Below are positions 23,328-35,271 of a stretch of 64,000 nucleotides of DNA, one piece after another. Origin of the DNA: Ailanthus altissimus (lineage: Eukaryota; Streptophyta; Magnoliopsida; Sapindales; Simaroubaceae). Each line of letters opens with the position of its first letter. Position 1 is the first letter of the stretch. A program made the translations under genes and the position numbers. The DNA lies in NCBI GenBank assembly GCA_946807835.1, contig OX327694.1, positions 6,832,001-6,896,000 on the forward strand, in the 5' to 3' direction. Below the pieces are notes generated by a model that was given only the letters and a program-made list of their open reading frames with translations, ran no database searches and was not told the DNA's origin.

Positions 23328-25730
23328 TTATGGGTTTGGCCTTTCCTCTGAAAATCTTGGAAGTTGTACAAGTGAATTCACCCGTGTCACACCTTCCAAA
23401 CCTGACCAATTCTGATCTTCAGCCGGAAATGTTTCCCCATTCACGTCATCCTCAACTAGTATTCTTCCATACGGATCACTTTCATCTGATGATCGAACTG
23501 TAAAATTTCTTTGCAAAGATGGCTCAGACTTCTGGCCGTCATCTGATTCAATTGCGTTGCCAGAGTGGTTGCTCTGAATGGTTGCAGAAGAAAAGCCCTG
23601 CTCATCATAGTCAGACTCAGAGTCCATTTTCCCATCCAAAAATAAACAAACAACTGCACAGTCATCCATCTTTGAAGTTGGATATTTGAGTTTCCATTCG
23701 CGAGCAGCTGCATCCACCAGGATTCTAGCAGCTGATGACCGTGTTGGAGCTGAGGATACAATCTCCACAACCTCATCATTGCTTAACACATCCCAAACCT
23801 GTAACAAAAATAATGTAAATGAGTTGGAGAAAAATAATTCATCTTACAGTAAGGTTATAATATAAGAGAAAAGGTTTTATTAATAATGAGCTCTCATTGC
23901 AAGAGTCAACTGTAGTTCCATGCAATAATTGCCATTAAAACTCTTACCAGAAAACCCATATGAAAAACCCTTTCAGCCCATGCATCCTGTTTCCTCTTTG
24001 TAAGAACATAGGCTCAGAGACTTGATTATAGATTAACCCAATTGTATCATCTTTCCTATTAGCCTTGGCGCAACACTAGTGCATGCATAATGGAAGTAGA
24101 TGGCTTTCCCTGTTTGGCACTGATAGGAAATTGAATGTGGATCAAGTTTTACCTTACAAAGTGCCAAATATGTCTACTCCTTTTGCTATTCACTTTAAAA
24201 CTTCCAACTTTAAACCACCATTTTTGCCACCTATAACTCATATTCTTAAATCTTAAGCACATGAAGAAATCCATACACCTAATTCTAATTCATGGTTTAT
24301 AACCCATGCTTTTCTTTTTGGAACCATGAGAAAAGATTTTATAATTCTAATACTGCTGGTTTAACATCTACTTTCATGCCCAAAACAAACTTGTCATAGT
24401 CTTCTGCCAGCAAGGTGACCTTTGAATATCACCAACAGAAAGAGAATCACAGCTACAAATCCCAGAAATATAAAAAAAATTGCAATTAAATACAAAATAA
24501 AGAAGAAAACTAGTTGGTGGTGAAAAACTTACTCCATCTGAAGCAAGAACAATAAACTGATCTTTGTCTGTCAGTAGGCGGTGAGAAAATTCAGGTATTG
24601 AAATCACCCCATATTCCTTCAAACAAAAATCACCAAATGCTCGAGCCATTGCCAGCCCAGGAGCATCATCAAATGGCAGCCAAACTCTGGGTACTTCAGG
24701 CTCATCTTGCAATGCAAAGACCCTCCCTTTACATCGTTTTATCCTCTCAGCTTCCCCTATGGAAATTCATATACATCAATCAGAGTCATGCAAACCAGCT
24801 CAAGGATAAAATTCCTAAGGGTGCAAGTCATACTCGGCAAATCAGGCTTCAGATCAACAGTCAACTGAATTGCCACCATGGAATCATTGCTGTCCTTAGA
24901 TCCCATAACTGCCCGGGAATCCCCAATATATCCCATGAAAAGATTGGATCCCTTGAAATCAAATAAAAATATAAAATTCAGACGATTCTAAACAAATTGA
25001 AGATGAAGAGTATGTGGCAATGCTCCCTACCATACCTGTTTCACTATCGTGATGGCAGTGCTACCACTGCAGAAGCAATCCAAGTTAGGATGAGATTTCA
25101 GCTCCTTGTCCATTGCCTTGTAAGACTTAAAAAATGCTTCTCTCCATAACAAATTCAGTTTATCCTCAGCTGAGCAATCCTTCTCAGAATCTCCATTATC
25201 CAATTTCTTCATATTCCCTTTGAAACATGTTTTACCTGACCCATTTTGCCTTGATTGAGAAGAAAGCAGGGATGATAATAGTTTTATCGGCAAAGCATCC
25301 CTCACTTTGCGTGCAACAAGATGGCCATGTGGGCCGTGTCCATCAAAGACACCACATAAAGTCACATCTTCAGACATGAAATCCTACAGCAATTTAATCA
25401 AAGTGAACTAAGCAATTAATCTCCAAATTCAACAAAATTCTAAATTCAATATAAAGAAATAGAACTTACTTCCCACACAATCATGGCATCCTGGTTTATT
25501 CCTTTGCGACCCTGCTGAGTGAATATACAAGAAGATCTGCTTTTTCCATTCATAAAAATCCTGTTGGGCACCGATGGTAAATTATGCATTGTAATAACGT
25601 GATCAGAGAATGTTCTCTTAGTGCCCTTCTGCCCACAAAATCCAATCCCCATACAAGCTGGTGAAACTGGCTCTCCATTGCTTCTGCTACTACAAGTACT
25701 CCGGCTACTAGTTGAAACACAACCCCCCAT
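23328..25730 (-). CDS. Plant PP2C-type Ser/Thr protein phosphatase, N-myristoylation motif (473 aa, five coding exons)
   Basis: Metal-dependent protein phosphatase. Exons in coding order: 25470-25730, 25036-25383, 24834-24951, 24533-24756, 23328-23798, all with GT-AG junctions and continuous phase. Motifs: GRKGINQDAMI (about residue 74), VFDGHGPHGH (metal-binding D101, G102), CSGSTAITIV, GYIGDSRAVM (D214), DLKPDLPREAERI, ARAFGDFCLKEYGV, FIVLASDGVWDVLSNDEVV (D316) and MDDCAVVCLFLD (D363). The family's usual acidic metal ligands are present, so it should be active. The N-terminus MGGCVSTSS has G2 for myristoylation and C4 for palmitoylation, suggesting plasma-membrane anchoring. The C-terminal ~100 residues are acidic, Ser-rich and probably disordered. 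The layout resembles the plant clade of PP2Cs with an MGGCVS-like start; the physiological target is unknown. Confidence 0.94.
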
Positions 25731-27560
25731 TTCTCAGTTCCAGGATAAGAACATTCGATGCAATTAAATATAAGGTTCGTGCTTTTGGCAGAAATAGATC
25801 TCACATAAATTTCTTTAACTGCTGAAATAGTCAACTGAGTAAATGGCTGTCCACTCTAAAGATTCCCGGACACAAGACCACAAGCCACTTTACAGCCTCA
25901 ATATAGAAAACTGGCGATCTTTTCAATCTTGGTCAAACTTAATCCATTGGAGGTTACAGTAATAGATAACAAAACCAGCTGAACAAAACAAGGAGATGCT
26001 GGTTAATCGAATTGTTTATCATATAATGTCATAGAACCCAGAACTGGCTGCATGTAAAATAACTCAGCAAGTCTGAACAAATGTATATAAAATTCCTCCA
26101 TGTGACCTTGCAATAGAATATACTTAAAAGGCTGTCCTACTTGTTTGTCATTAAACAGGATTCACATTGACCCAAATCAAATGGTGAGATTTCAAGTAAT
26201 TTAATCCACAAACTTATTTTAAAAAATTGGAATCTATGAAGACAGAAAAACAATAAAATCAGGCGCTTATAAATCGAGGACAAACCAGAAAACAAGAAAC
26301 ATGTCCTATTTAAATATAATTAAAAGATTAATCATGAAATTTTCTGAGTTTTCCAATTATACTCAAAGCCCACCTATAAATTAACAAAGAAAGGTCAATA
26401 ATCCTTAAAAACCACAATTGACAAATACAATAGTAAAATAAATAAATGAATAAATAAAGTAGAAGAAGAATGATAATTGCAAAACAAATATAGAATTTTT
26501 ACCTTCTTTGCTCAGTCACCAAGAGAATCCAAAGCACGAGATCAAACAAAATGCTAAAAACAAGTATCTCTCACAATATCCAAAGGCCTAACCCCACAAA
26601 ATTCAACATAAAGACTAAAGCTACAACTTCCTGTTTAGTATCAGAGAAAATACTGTACTATACAATTAAACAACAGAATTATGAATAAAAATTCAGTGTT
26701 GGGATCTCTTTAAAAGGGAAAAAAAGAAAAAGAAAAGGATATAGAAACCCATTAAAAAATGAGAATGTCAATTCAGGAACAAACCCAAGTATGAAAAAAA
26801 TCGATTTTGATTTTCTGAGGAACCAAGCAGAGAAAAGATTTGAAAACAGAGTGTTTTTAAAAGAGAGAGAAAGAAAGAGAATGTGTTGAAAGTTTGAAAT
26901 CGCACTTTAGAGACAATGAAGAGAATAGAGAAAAGCAAAAAACGGAAAGCAGAAAAAGATGAAAGAAAGGTATGATTTTGTCAAAAATAGAATCAAATAA
27001 AAACACCACAAAAGAGAACAAGAGATCAAGTAAACATTACGTAATTTCAAAAACCACACAACAAATACACAAAAATGTAAAAACAAAAACAAAAACCAGA
27101 GAAAAAAAATGGCTGAAACCCAATAGAATTTCAAGTCCTTTTAACTGACTGAATCCAGTAAACCCACTCGTGGCAGCACAGTTTATAGTTAAGAAGTCTC
27201 ATTTTTAGAAGAAAATGAAAACAGCATGCATCACCAAAAACAGTTACTTTGCTTTTGTTTTGTTCCAACGGCCAAAATGTAACGCTTGAACTTTAAAATG
27301 TACACAGGAAAAATCAGAAAGAAATTGAAACTCAAACAGTAAAGAGGGCAGGGAAAGAAAGTGAAGTAATGAGAGTACCTTAAAGCCGTGTTGTTGAATG
27401 GGCTTGACTTTTCTTTTTTGTTTAGAGGAGCGAAGTGAGTTAAGAGAGAGGAGAGATGATTGCAAAAGCGGAAGGGAAAGTGATAAACATGAGAGGGCAA
27501 AGTTTGAAAGCGAGGGTCAAATAACAAAGAGAGACGATAGTTTTGATTTAAGAGATTTGG
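25731..27560 (-). other. 5' UTR, probable leader introns and promoter of the PP2C gene
   Basis: No coding frame is convincing. Donor-like junctions on the - strand (AAG/GTAAAA near 26505 and AAG/GTACT near 27378) suggest one or two leader introns and a first non-coding exon around 27380-27550. The purine-rich + strand means a CT-rich leader on the transcribed strand, common in plant 5' UTRs. Exact exon limits are not resolvable here. Confidence 0.4.
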
Positions 27561-28748
27561 CCGGCAGTTAATATGGAGCCGCGGCGGTCATGATTATTGT
27601 ATTCAATTCAACCCTCTCAACGCGCCTTTTCTTATGGCGCGTCAAATACATTATTAGTATCGCACCAATTGCATTGCTCAAATAATGGTGTTGAAAAAAG
27701 TTCGAGAGAGTTTATATGTATTTTTTGTAATTTAGTAAATTAGGAGTTTAAGTCCTGAGAGCAATCAGAAAATAGTTTTTATATTTTTTTTGTAATTTAG
27801 TCAAGAAGAGTTTATATATTTTCTTTAAAATTTAATAGTTATTTGAATTGTTGATATTATGGAAGTTATTTAGATTATTTGTAATTGGTTGAGATGTATA
27901 ATGACAATATTTGTATTAAAAAATATATTTTTAAATTGTATTATAGAATTTAGACATTTGTAATTGGTTGAGATGTATAATGATAATATTTATATTAAAA
28001 AAACACATTATTATTGTTTTAAAAAAAATATTTAAAACACTTTCTTTCGTTCATTTTTACTGTCTGATTTAATAAAAATAAAGGTAAGATAATATTTTAG
28101 TATGTAAATAAATAAAAATATTATTAAAATGAGAAACCTTTTAAATACATCTAATTAAATCTACGTGGCCAAGGTCCATATCTTCTACATCTTTAATTTC
28201 CTCCATGCCTATGTCTAAAACCTCTTAAATACATCGCCGACACAATCCCTAGATACACATCAATGATCTTCTCTAAACTCTCTAATCTCCACCATCATTG
28301 TCAAATCCCGACCTTTAATTCCATTTGCTTTGTTTCTACTGCCTATAGCCAAGTCTTACAAACGATGTATTGTTGTCCTTGAAATGAGGAAACTAGATGG
28401 TCATGCTCATCATTATCATTAGAACGCTACCCCCACAATTTATCTCTCATCAAGACCATCACGCTAGTTCATCCATTTCCATCTGATATGTCTCCCTCCT
28501 CCGCCGCTGACCCATTGTCCTCTCACCACATGGTGTTAAGAATTAACTCGATTAAAAGGAAGGTGAAAAACATAATGTCCATGGCAAAAAAGAGTGTTCG
28601 AGACTTGTCTGAAGCTGATTTGAAAGGGATATAATTGTCTTTACACCCTATTTTTGGCTAGATAAATAATAAATTATAAAGCCACTAATTTTAGAAAAAT
28701 AAAAAAATTCAATGAATACTCTTATATCACTTTTAACATGATTAAACT
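27561..28748. other. Intergenic, AT-rich, with a small duplicated block
   Basis: A GTAATTGGTTGAGATGTATA motif occurs at 27881 and again at 27960, a two-copy repeat with a 79-bp period. The 28140-28640 part is less AT-rich but has no recognisable reading frame in either strand. Confidence 0.5.
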
Positions 28749-29440
28749 CGTTGACTCTAAAATTTTGGCGATTCCAAAACTAATGAGATAGAGTTATTGA
28801 TTATTAAGAATAAAGATTGAGACAAACATAAAAATCATAAAGATGTGATAAAACACAGAGTTGTAGTGTTTTATTTCAATGCGAGTCTACATTCACTTTA
28901 CCAAACTTGATATGCTCACTTATATGATATTATACAATAGTATTTTTACAATGGGAGTAAAAGAAATTGTCACAATTACAGAGAAAATAAGTGGAAGAAG
29001 AAGAAAAAGTATATATCCCCTCTTGATGAACCTCAAACCCTCTATTTATAGGTGTCGTTGTACTTTGATGATTAATTCCATGTAGAACTAGAGCAGGTTG
29101 TCTCCTTCATTATTCAAGACACATCTCATGATTATATAAGGATTTACCTTGAGAATCTTTAAATCCCGAGGGTCCTGAACATAAATTTGGTATGAGTCTT
29201 CAGGGTAATTAGTCATTTTTGGTTCTCGTTTGGTAGTAAGATAGGTGTCCTTGCTTGCTTATGGGGGGGAGGAGAAATGATCGATCTTTGTTGGGAGTGC
29301 TTTAAGTGATTAACTCGGGTAAAGTTCGTTCTATGGACACTTTGTCTAATGTTGAAAAGCTATAAGGTTTAAAGGTTATGATCATTCCTCAAGATTATTT
29401 TGTGTGATTATATGGCTTTGCCTGAGGTAATAGGTCATAG

Positions 29441-30030
29441 CCTCTATAATGTTCCTCAGGAGAGGCTCAGTCATGGCTAAAAACCTTAAGATATTGTAGA
29501 ATAGGGCTTCATGGACCGAGTTGATCCCTTAGAAGAGAGATGCTACAAGCCAAAATCCTAAGAAAAATAAGAGTCTCTCAATTTTTATTATTAACTTATT
29601 GATACTGAAAACTTTATAGTAATTATTATCCCAAAGTGCTATTCGAAATTTAGATATTGAGTCCTTGGTGGTGAAATATGCCTGATGCATTTTTCATGAG
29701 CTCACAAGACATTAGTGTTTATGTGTTTGTCAAATCCTCTGTAATGTTCCTCAAAAGAGGCTTAATCATGACCAAAAACCTTAAGATATATAAAATGGGA
29801 CTCGTGGCCTAGTTGATCCCTTAAGAGAGAAGGGCTTTGGGTCGAAATCTCAATGAGAATAGGAGTCTATCAATTTTTAGTATCAATTTGTTGATATTGA
29901 AAATTTTATAATAGTCCTTAGCTAAAAGTACTCTTCAAAATTTAGATGTTGAGTCCTTGGTGGTGAAATACACCTGATGCATTTTTCTTGGGCTCACGTG
30001 ACATCAATGCCTATGTTTTTGTCAAATCAT
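29441..30030. repeat. 295-bp tandem duplication within the left LTR of the old element
   Basis: CCTCTRTAATGTTCCTCARR starts at 29441 and again at 29736, and each is followed by the same 290 or so bp including GATATTGAGTCCTTGGTGGT-like text. The right LTR (about 36768 on) shows only the start of a single copy before truncation. The two units have diverged at many positions, so the duplication is old. Confidence 0.75.
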
Positions 30031-30939
30031 GTCACTAGTAAAGATGAACATTCCAAGTTAGGACCCAAAATTTAATTTTACCCTTCAATAGACTTGTATT
30101 GATAAGTAATTAGGTAAATAGTTTCATCTCTTTGTACTATTGATGATGCGATCCAATCTTAGACCACTTATATTGACCGAATGACTGAGAAGAGCACTCG
30201 AAGGGTTAGGTTAGTTGAAAAGATGTTCCACTCGTGAAAGTTTATTAACCCTTAGATCTTGAATTAACGATTGCGATGAGGTAAGAAGCTCTTTATAAAT
30301 AAGAAAAGTCTCTATTTCTTTTTATTTTTACTCTGTTTGGTGAATTAGAGAGAGACTTCTTGTGATTTTGAAGAGAAAGAAACATTTCATCTTTAGATTT
30401 TTAGAACTTTCCTTTTGAAGAATCTTTGAAAAAGTAGTTTTCTCATTTACTTGTTATTTCTAGTGCCATTTATTATATTACTATCAACATTTGGGTGTTT
30501 TTTTCCATGTTGAATAAGTCTTTCTAGATTTATGATCTTTGAAGATTGAATGCTCAGTTTAAGCACTTGGCTTGAGTAGTCGGTTAAAATAATATGTCTA
30601 ATAGGTTGCATATCTTTAATTGTCTAGGTGTTAAAATTATGTCTTTTGTCAAGGACTCCCAAAATGTGTATGGTTATGAGCTCGATAGCATTGGTAGGGA
30701 CTTGGTTGCTAAGAGTAGCTTAACTCAAGAAGTATACAATTTGAGTGTTTTGAAGATTTAAGGACACTAATTATTATGGGCCTTTTTGAGGCAGAGACAC
30801 CACAGAACCATTAAAAGTCCCTAGTGACTCTAAAAAGACCTTTAGTGATCTAATACCAAGTAGGATTCCTCAGGAAAAATTTAAAACTTGTGGTTAGCCA
30901 AGTAGGTCTAAAAAGAAGAAGAAAAATCTTGTCTTATGA

Positions 30940-31260
30940 CCTGACGAGGCGATCCCCTTCAAATTAGATTGCTCATTTATGGCCTTTCACGTGTGTATGA
31001 GGAGCATCTTGTAGAATTAAGGAAAAGATATAGAATATAGACCATATTTACCCTTAGGGTTCCTCAAGAAGATGAGTACACGAGTGTACAACCTGTTGAG
31101 GAGATGGCCCTCAATCTTGCCTTCTTTAACTTAGGGTTAAGGCTACAAGTACAACTTTACTTTGTCCATATGCTTGCACACTTAAACTTAGCATCATGTC
31201 AACTAGGTTTAAATGCATGGAGAATACTGGTCTATTTGAGGGTAATGTAGATAAAGGTTA
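30940..31260 (+). pseudogene. Gag-like fragment of the old element (plant gypsy-type transposon domain)
   Basis: The frame from 31149 reads VQLYFVHMLAHLNLASCQLG followed by LNAWRILVYL. This resembles the conserved core of the plant domain called putative gypsy-type transposon, where a Leu-rich helix is followed by QLxPNxWR. Upstream frames are broken by stops. Assignment is from memory of the family pattern. Confidence 0.5.
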
Positions 31261-32573
31261 GTTACAATGAGCCTACTTTTCTTAAGTTTCAATAAATGTA
31301 TTAGTGTATGAAAACACTAATTAATAAAAACGATTCCATTACTTCTCAACTTATGATAGTAAGAATAAGTTATCCCTCATTCAAGACTTTCCCTCAAGTA
31401 ATCATGATTGAAAATACTTGTGGTATTTTACTAATAGAGAGTAGGGCCAAGAGCACATGAAAGTGCTCGATTAATTGCTGTCCTCGGGTTTTCTCTAGAT
31501 CAAGTCTTTATCTTTTTATAGTGTTCTATATTTTTGTACTTATCTAGCAAAGTAATTTTTACTTAATTGCTTTTTCTATTGCAGCTACCACATGAACACT
31601 AAAACTTGAGCTTACTTATAATAAAGAGTTCGGTCACCTAGTCTCGAAACACAGGGTGAACCTATCAAGAAACTTTTATCTCAAGAGAGTTTAGAGAGTA
31701 CAGGCATAATTAGCAAACTACCTAAGTTGTTAAAAAAGAAACTAGGAGGAAGATGCGATCTTTGCTTTTTACTGATGTTTGATTCTTTCATTCTAAATTT
31801 CACCTTGACTTATATTTCTTTTGGTAGAAATAGATGTTGATAAAAACAACAAAAAAACATCTCTACTTCTTCTAAGACCTTTAGGTTGAATAAGATAACT
31901 TGGGTTCTTCTTTTATTTCTTGTGTTGGACAATTAAAGCAGCTCGAGTGGTGTGGAAGAAAGTGGCTCGATGATTTCCTAAAATGATAAGAGGAGAAAAT
32001 CTTCTGAGGTCTTATAGATCCTCATAAAGTTTTGTGGATCCACGAGATGAAGTTCCCCCTTTTCCTCCATTCATTACCTTTTTTTCCTCAACAAATAAGT
32101 GGGGACAGTCCCACAATTAAGGTAATAACTTCAATTCCTTCAACCCCGGGTTATGCTATCTCTTACTCAAACGACTCGTAGGTGAAACCAGGGTGTTTGA
32201 CCTTTAATTTATCTAATGTCCCTAGTGTGAAACAGGATTGATATGGGATCATCGTACCCTTGGTGAAGGAGGTTGAGCAGACAGTTGCAACTGCTCAAGC
32301 TGATAACTTATCTAAGTATATGTTATAGGATGCTTGCTCGAGATAAATTTTTACTTGTCTTTTAAATCTTAGTTATATTATCTTGTAACCATTAACCACT
32401 ATGTCTTTCTTTTCTTTTAGGTAATTTTTGCTTTTTTTTTTTACACAAACACTAAGATAAGCTTTTTGGTGCTATTAAGGATAACTAGAGGCTGTAACAG
32501 ACTGAGAGGATGTGCTTAGACTAAACGAGGCCTTACTGAAGGCCACAAAAATTTTAATAATGAGAGTTAAAGG

Positions 32574-34418
32574 TGTTGAAATTTGTGCTCAAGTGACATC
32601 CTAAATTTTATATGAATATTGTATCTTCATATTTATGCAATAAATAAATATTTTATTAAATCACTAATTATTTTTTATAGGATAAGATGCTTGTAATATT
32701 TCAGACATTATATTGATCTGAAAGAGTAACCTTGTTTGAAATGAGACAAAGACCTAAGAATATACTAATAATAACATAGTTGCAAGCGTTGTTAGAAAAT
32801 ATCATTGTGCAAGTATGTTATCAAATTATAAGTTCCTGATATATTTCCACCGACGTACAGTCTATCGAGTGAAACCTATTTATATAGATAAGTGTATATC
32901 TATATCTAGATCATCTAAATGGTTAATCTTAGCAGACTATAAGTTTAGTGAAAGTTTGTATAGATATACAGGTATTCAGTGAGAACTGGATACTGAACAA
33001 GACTTAATGAAGACATTTAATAGATATCTCATAAATTCATCAGTGAAAGGTCTTTTTGAGTTGAGTAGTATTCATAGTCCCTTGACCTGAGCACAACAAT
33101 GGGCTTGTGAGTAATCCATCATACTTAGGTTCAACACATGTTAGAGACCTTTCATGGTTTGACCTTTGAGTGTTATTGAGTATGGTCTGATACTTATAAA
33201 GTCCGGTAAGTGTAGATATGGGATCTGTCAACTCATATGGGTGAGTTAAATATCCAGATGCTCTAAGATTATATTTCAGAAAATTTTATGACTATAAGCA
33301 TAAATTTCAGGAAAGAGTTTCCCATGGTATAACAATATTGTAAAGAAGTTTGTAGATATTATTTATCAGAATACTAATCGATGAGATAAGTTTATGGTTG
33401 AGTAATAGAAAACTTGATGGTATTGATCTATGACTCTGCTATTCCAGGATATATGTGATGGAATGATTATACGAATATAGATTAATATCAACTTGTATGG
33501 TTCAACTTGCTATTTTTATATTATCTATAACGTGTGTGTATGGGACATCGGTTATAGATTTATAAAAATATTTCATGAGATAAAATGGATATGAACCTAA
33601 GAAGTCTCACTATATGAAGTGTACTCAATAAGCATGTGGGTAGCACACCGAATCGAATTTTTTGTGCCAATAATTTGTATTGGTACTAAATTGGACATAA
33701 GTAGACAAAGGAATGAAACAATTATTCTTTCATTAAATTGTTATTCAACCATTATATAATCAAATAAATATGATCCATTTGATTTATTCATTTTGTATAT
33801 ATGTTCATTTTTCATTAGATGAAACAAAAGTCAAGTGCAACTTGTTTTTTTTTTCATTGGATAAAATAAAAGACAATAACTATTTGTATATTTGCTATTG
33901 GCTGTATCAATTTGAATTGATCAAATTAAATTTGATTCAATTTATGAAGCAAGAGGTGGAGTGTATTTAGCCATCAATTATCTCAATCTCATCACTAACA
34001 CTTGTCATGTTAATGACATGTGATTGGATGATCAAGAGGAAAATATTGCCTATATAAAGAGATAATTGTGAGTTCAATTTGTGGAATTGGCTTCTGTTTT
34101 TCTTTTGTGTTTAGTGTTAGCACACAAACAAAAAAAATTAATTCATCTAAGAGACAAAAATAATCCAAAAGTAAGAGTTGCTTCGAACTTTTGAAAGGAA
34201 AAACTACTAGTCTAGCTTGAAGAAGCTTACCACGTCTCCAATTAGATTTGTTTAAAAGCACACTTCAATGGTGAGTTCTCGATCTCATTAGTGTAATGAG
34301 ATAATATAATATGTGCTTTAATTTTGCTGCGTTACATGTATGACATATTTATTATTAAATTATTTAATAATGTACACATTCACCCATTACACGGCGCACA
34401 AGCACACAACACCCAACA
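32574..34418 (+). mobile_element. Solo LTR (1845 bp) nested in the old element, target duplication AAAGG
   Basis: It starts TGTTGAAATTTGTGCTC and ends CACACAACACCCAACA, a TGTTG...CAACA terminal inverted repeat. It is flanked by AAAGG on both sides (32569-32573 and 34419-34423). A TATATAAA promoter-like box lies at 34051-34058. No internal region is present, so this is a solo LTR left by LTR-LTR recombination. Its insertion splits the gag-like region of the 28749-36890 element. Confidence 0.85.
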
Positions 34419-34464
34419 AAAGGCACAAGAGTCTAGCTAACAAAGTTAAAGAGATTGAGACAAA

Positions 34465-34973
34465 TGTCACGTTCCACATCGAATAGAAATTTGGTGGATC
34501 TTGGGTATATAAAGGTGGGTATACAGTACTACCTAACAGGTTAGTCTTTTGGGTCAATAGTAAGCGTCCGATCTATGACAAGTAGTATCAAAGCAGACTC
34601 GAATTTTCATTCGTATGTGGATCCCCAAAATCACCCAAATAGAGATTATCACAATAGATTTGGGTCCCCTATATCTCTAGGGGGATGGGTAACACGGGGT
34701 AAGTAAGCCCTAAAAATCCTATGTCTTGAGCCTCAATAGAGATTACCAGGTAGGTAGGGGGTCTCCTATCCCTGGGGGAATGGGCAATACGGGCCAAGTT
34801 GGTCCTTGAGTTTGGGTTACACCATGACGAGAGTGTCACGTGATTGGGTGAGGGAGAATTTACGTTCTACATCGAATAGAAATTGGGTGGATCTTAGGTA
34901 TATAAGGGTGAGTATGCAGCATTACCTAACAAGCTAATCTTTTGGGTTAATAGCAAGCGCCCGACCCATGACA
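34465..34973 (+). mobile_element. TRIM element (509 bp) with two 116-bp LTRs
   Basis: Direct repeats at 34465-34580 (TGTCACGTTCCACATCG...CTATGACA) and 34858-34973 (decayed start, ...CCCATGACA) are both 116 bp and share GAATAGAAATTKGGTGGATC, a TATATAA box and the GAYCYATGACA end. A decayed initiator-Met primer-binding site (TAGTATCAAAGC, 34583-34594) follows LTR1. A purine tract (GGTGAGGGAGA, about 34847-34857) precedes LTR2. The internal part is 277 bp and non-coding. It differs from the 5S-bearing Cassandra type because no 5S-like box is visible in the LTR. Confidence 0.8.
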
Positions 34974-35058
34974 CAAGGCAAGCACTATTGAGAGTAAAGC
35001 TTTGACCATAGAGAACACGGACTTAGCTCTTTAGTTAGAAGTTTGTCAACTCAATGAG

Positions 35059-35271
35059 GTGATCAATGAGTCTCAAGCCCTGTTTGAGGCTTTTCATGAG
35101 AAGAATATTGCATTTGAGAAGAAGAGTAAAGAGTTTATTGAAGAGTTTGAAGCTGTTCGAGCCGATGCCTCAATGGAAGCTAAGGGTCGCTTTGCTGATA
35201 AGGTGAACATACGTTTTAAAAGATACATCAAAGTCTTCAAATCTCATTATCTCTACCTTGACCTCGCCTAG
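35059..35271 (+). pseudogene. Coiled-coil-like gag fragment of the old element
   Basis: An open stretch of about 70 codons reads NESQALFEAFHEKNIAFEKK and then KEFIEEFEAVRADASMEAK. It is Glu/Lys-rich with heptad-like spacing and is the kind of coiled coil found downstream of the gypsy-type transposon domain in plant elements. Flanking sequence in the same sense (34985-35050, 35275-35430) carries stops. Not a stand-alone gene. Confidence 0.45.

Noticed and set aside
23456..23779. Second minus-strand frame overlapping PP2C exon 5
   Set aside because: Out of frame with the conserved PP2C C-terminal motifs.
34465..34580. Cassandra-type TRIM with 5S rRNA sequence
   Set aside because: The LTR is only 116 bp and I see no 5S A-box/C-box text, so the 5S-bearing family is not supported.
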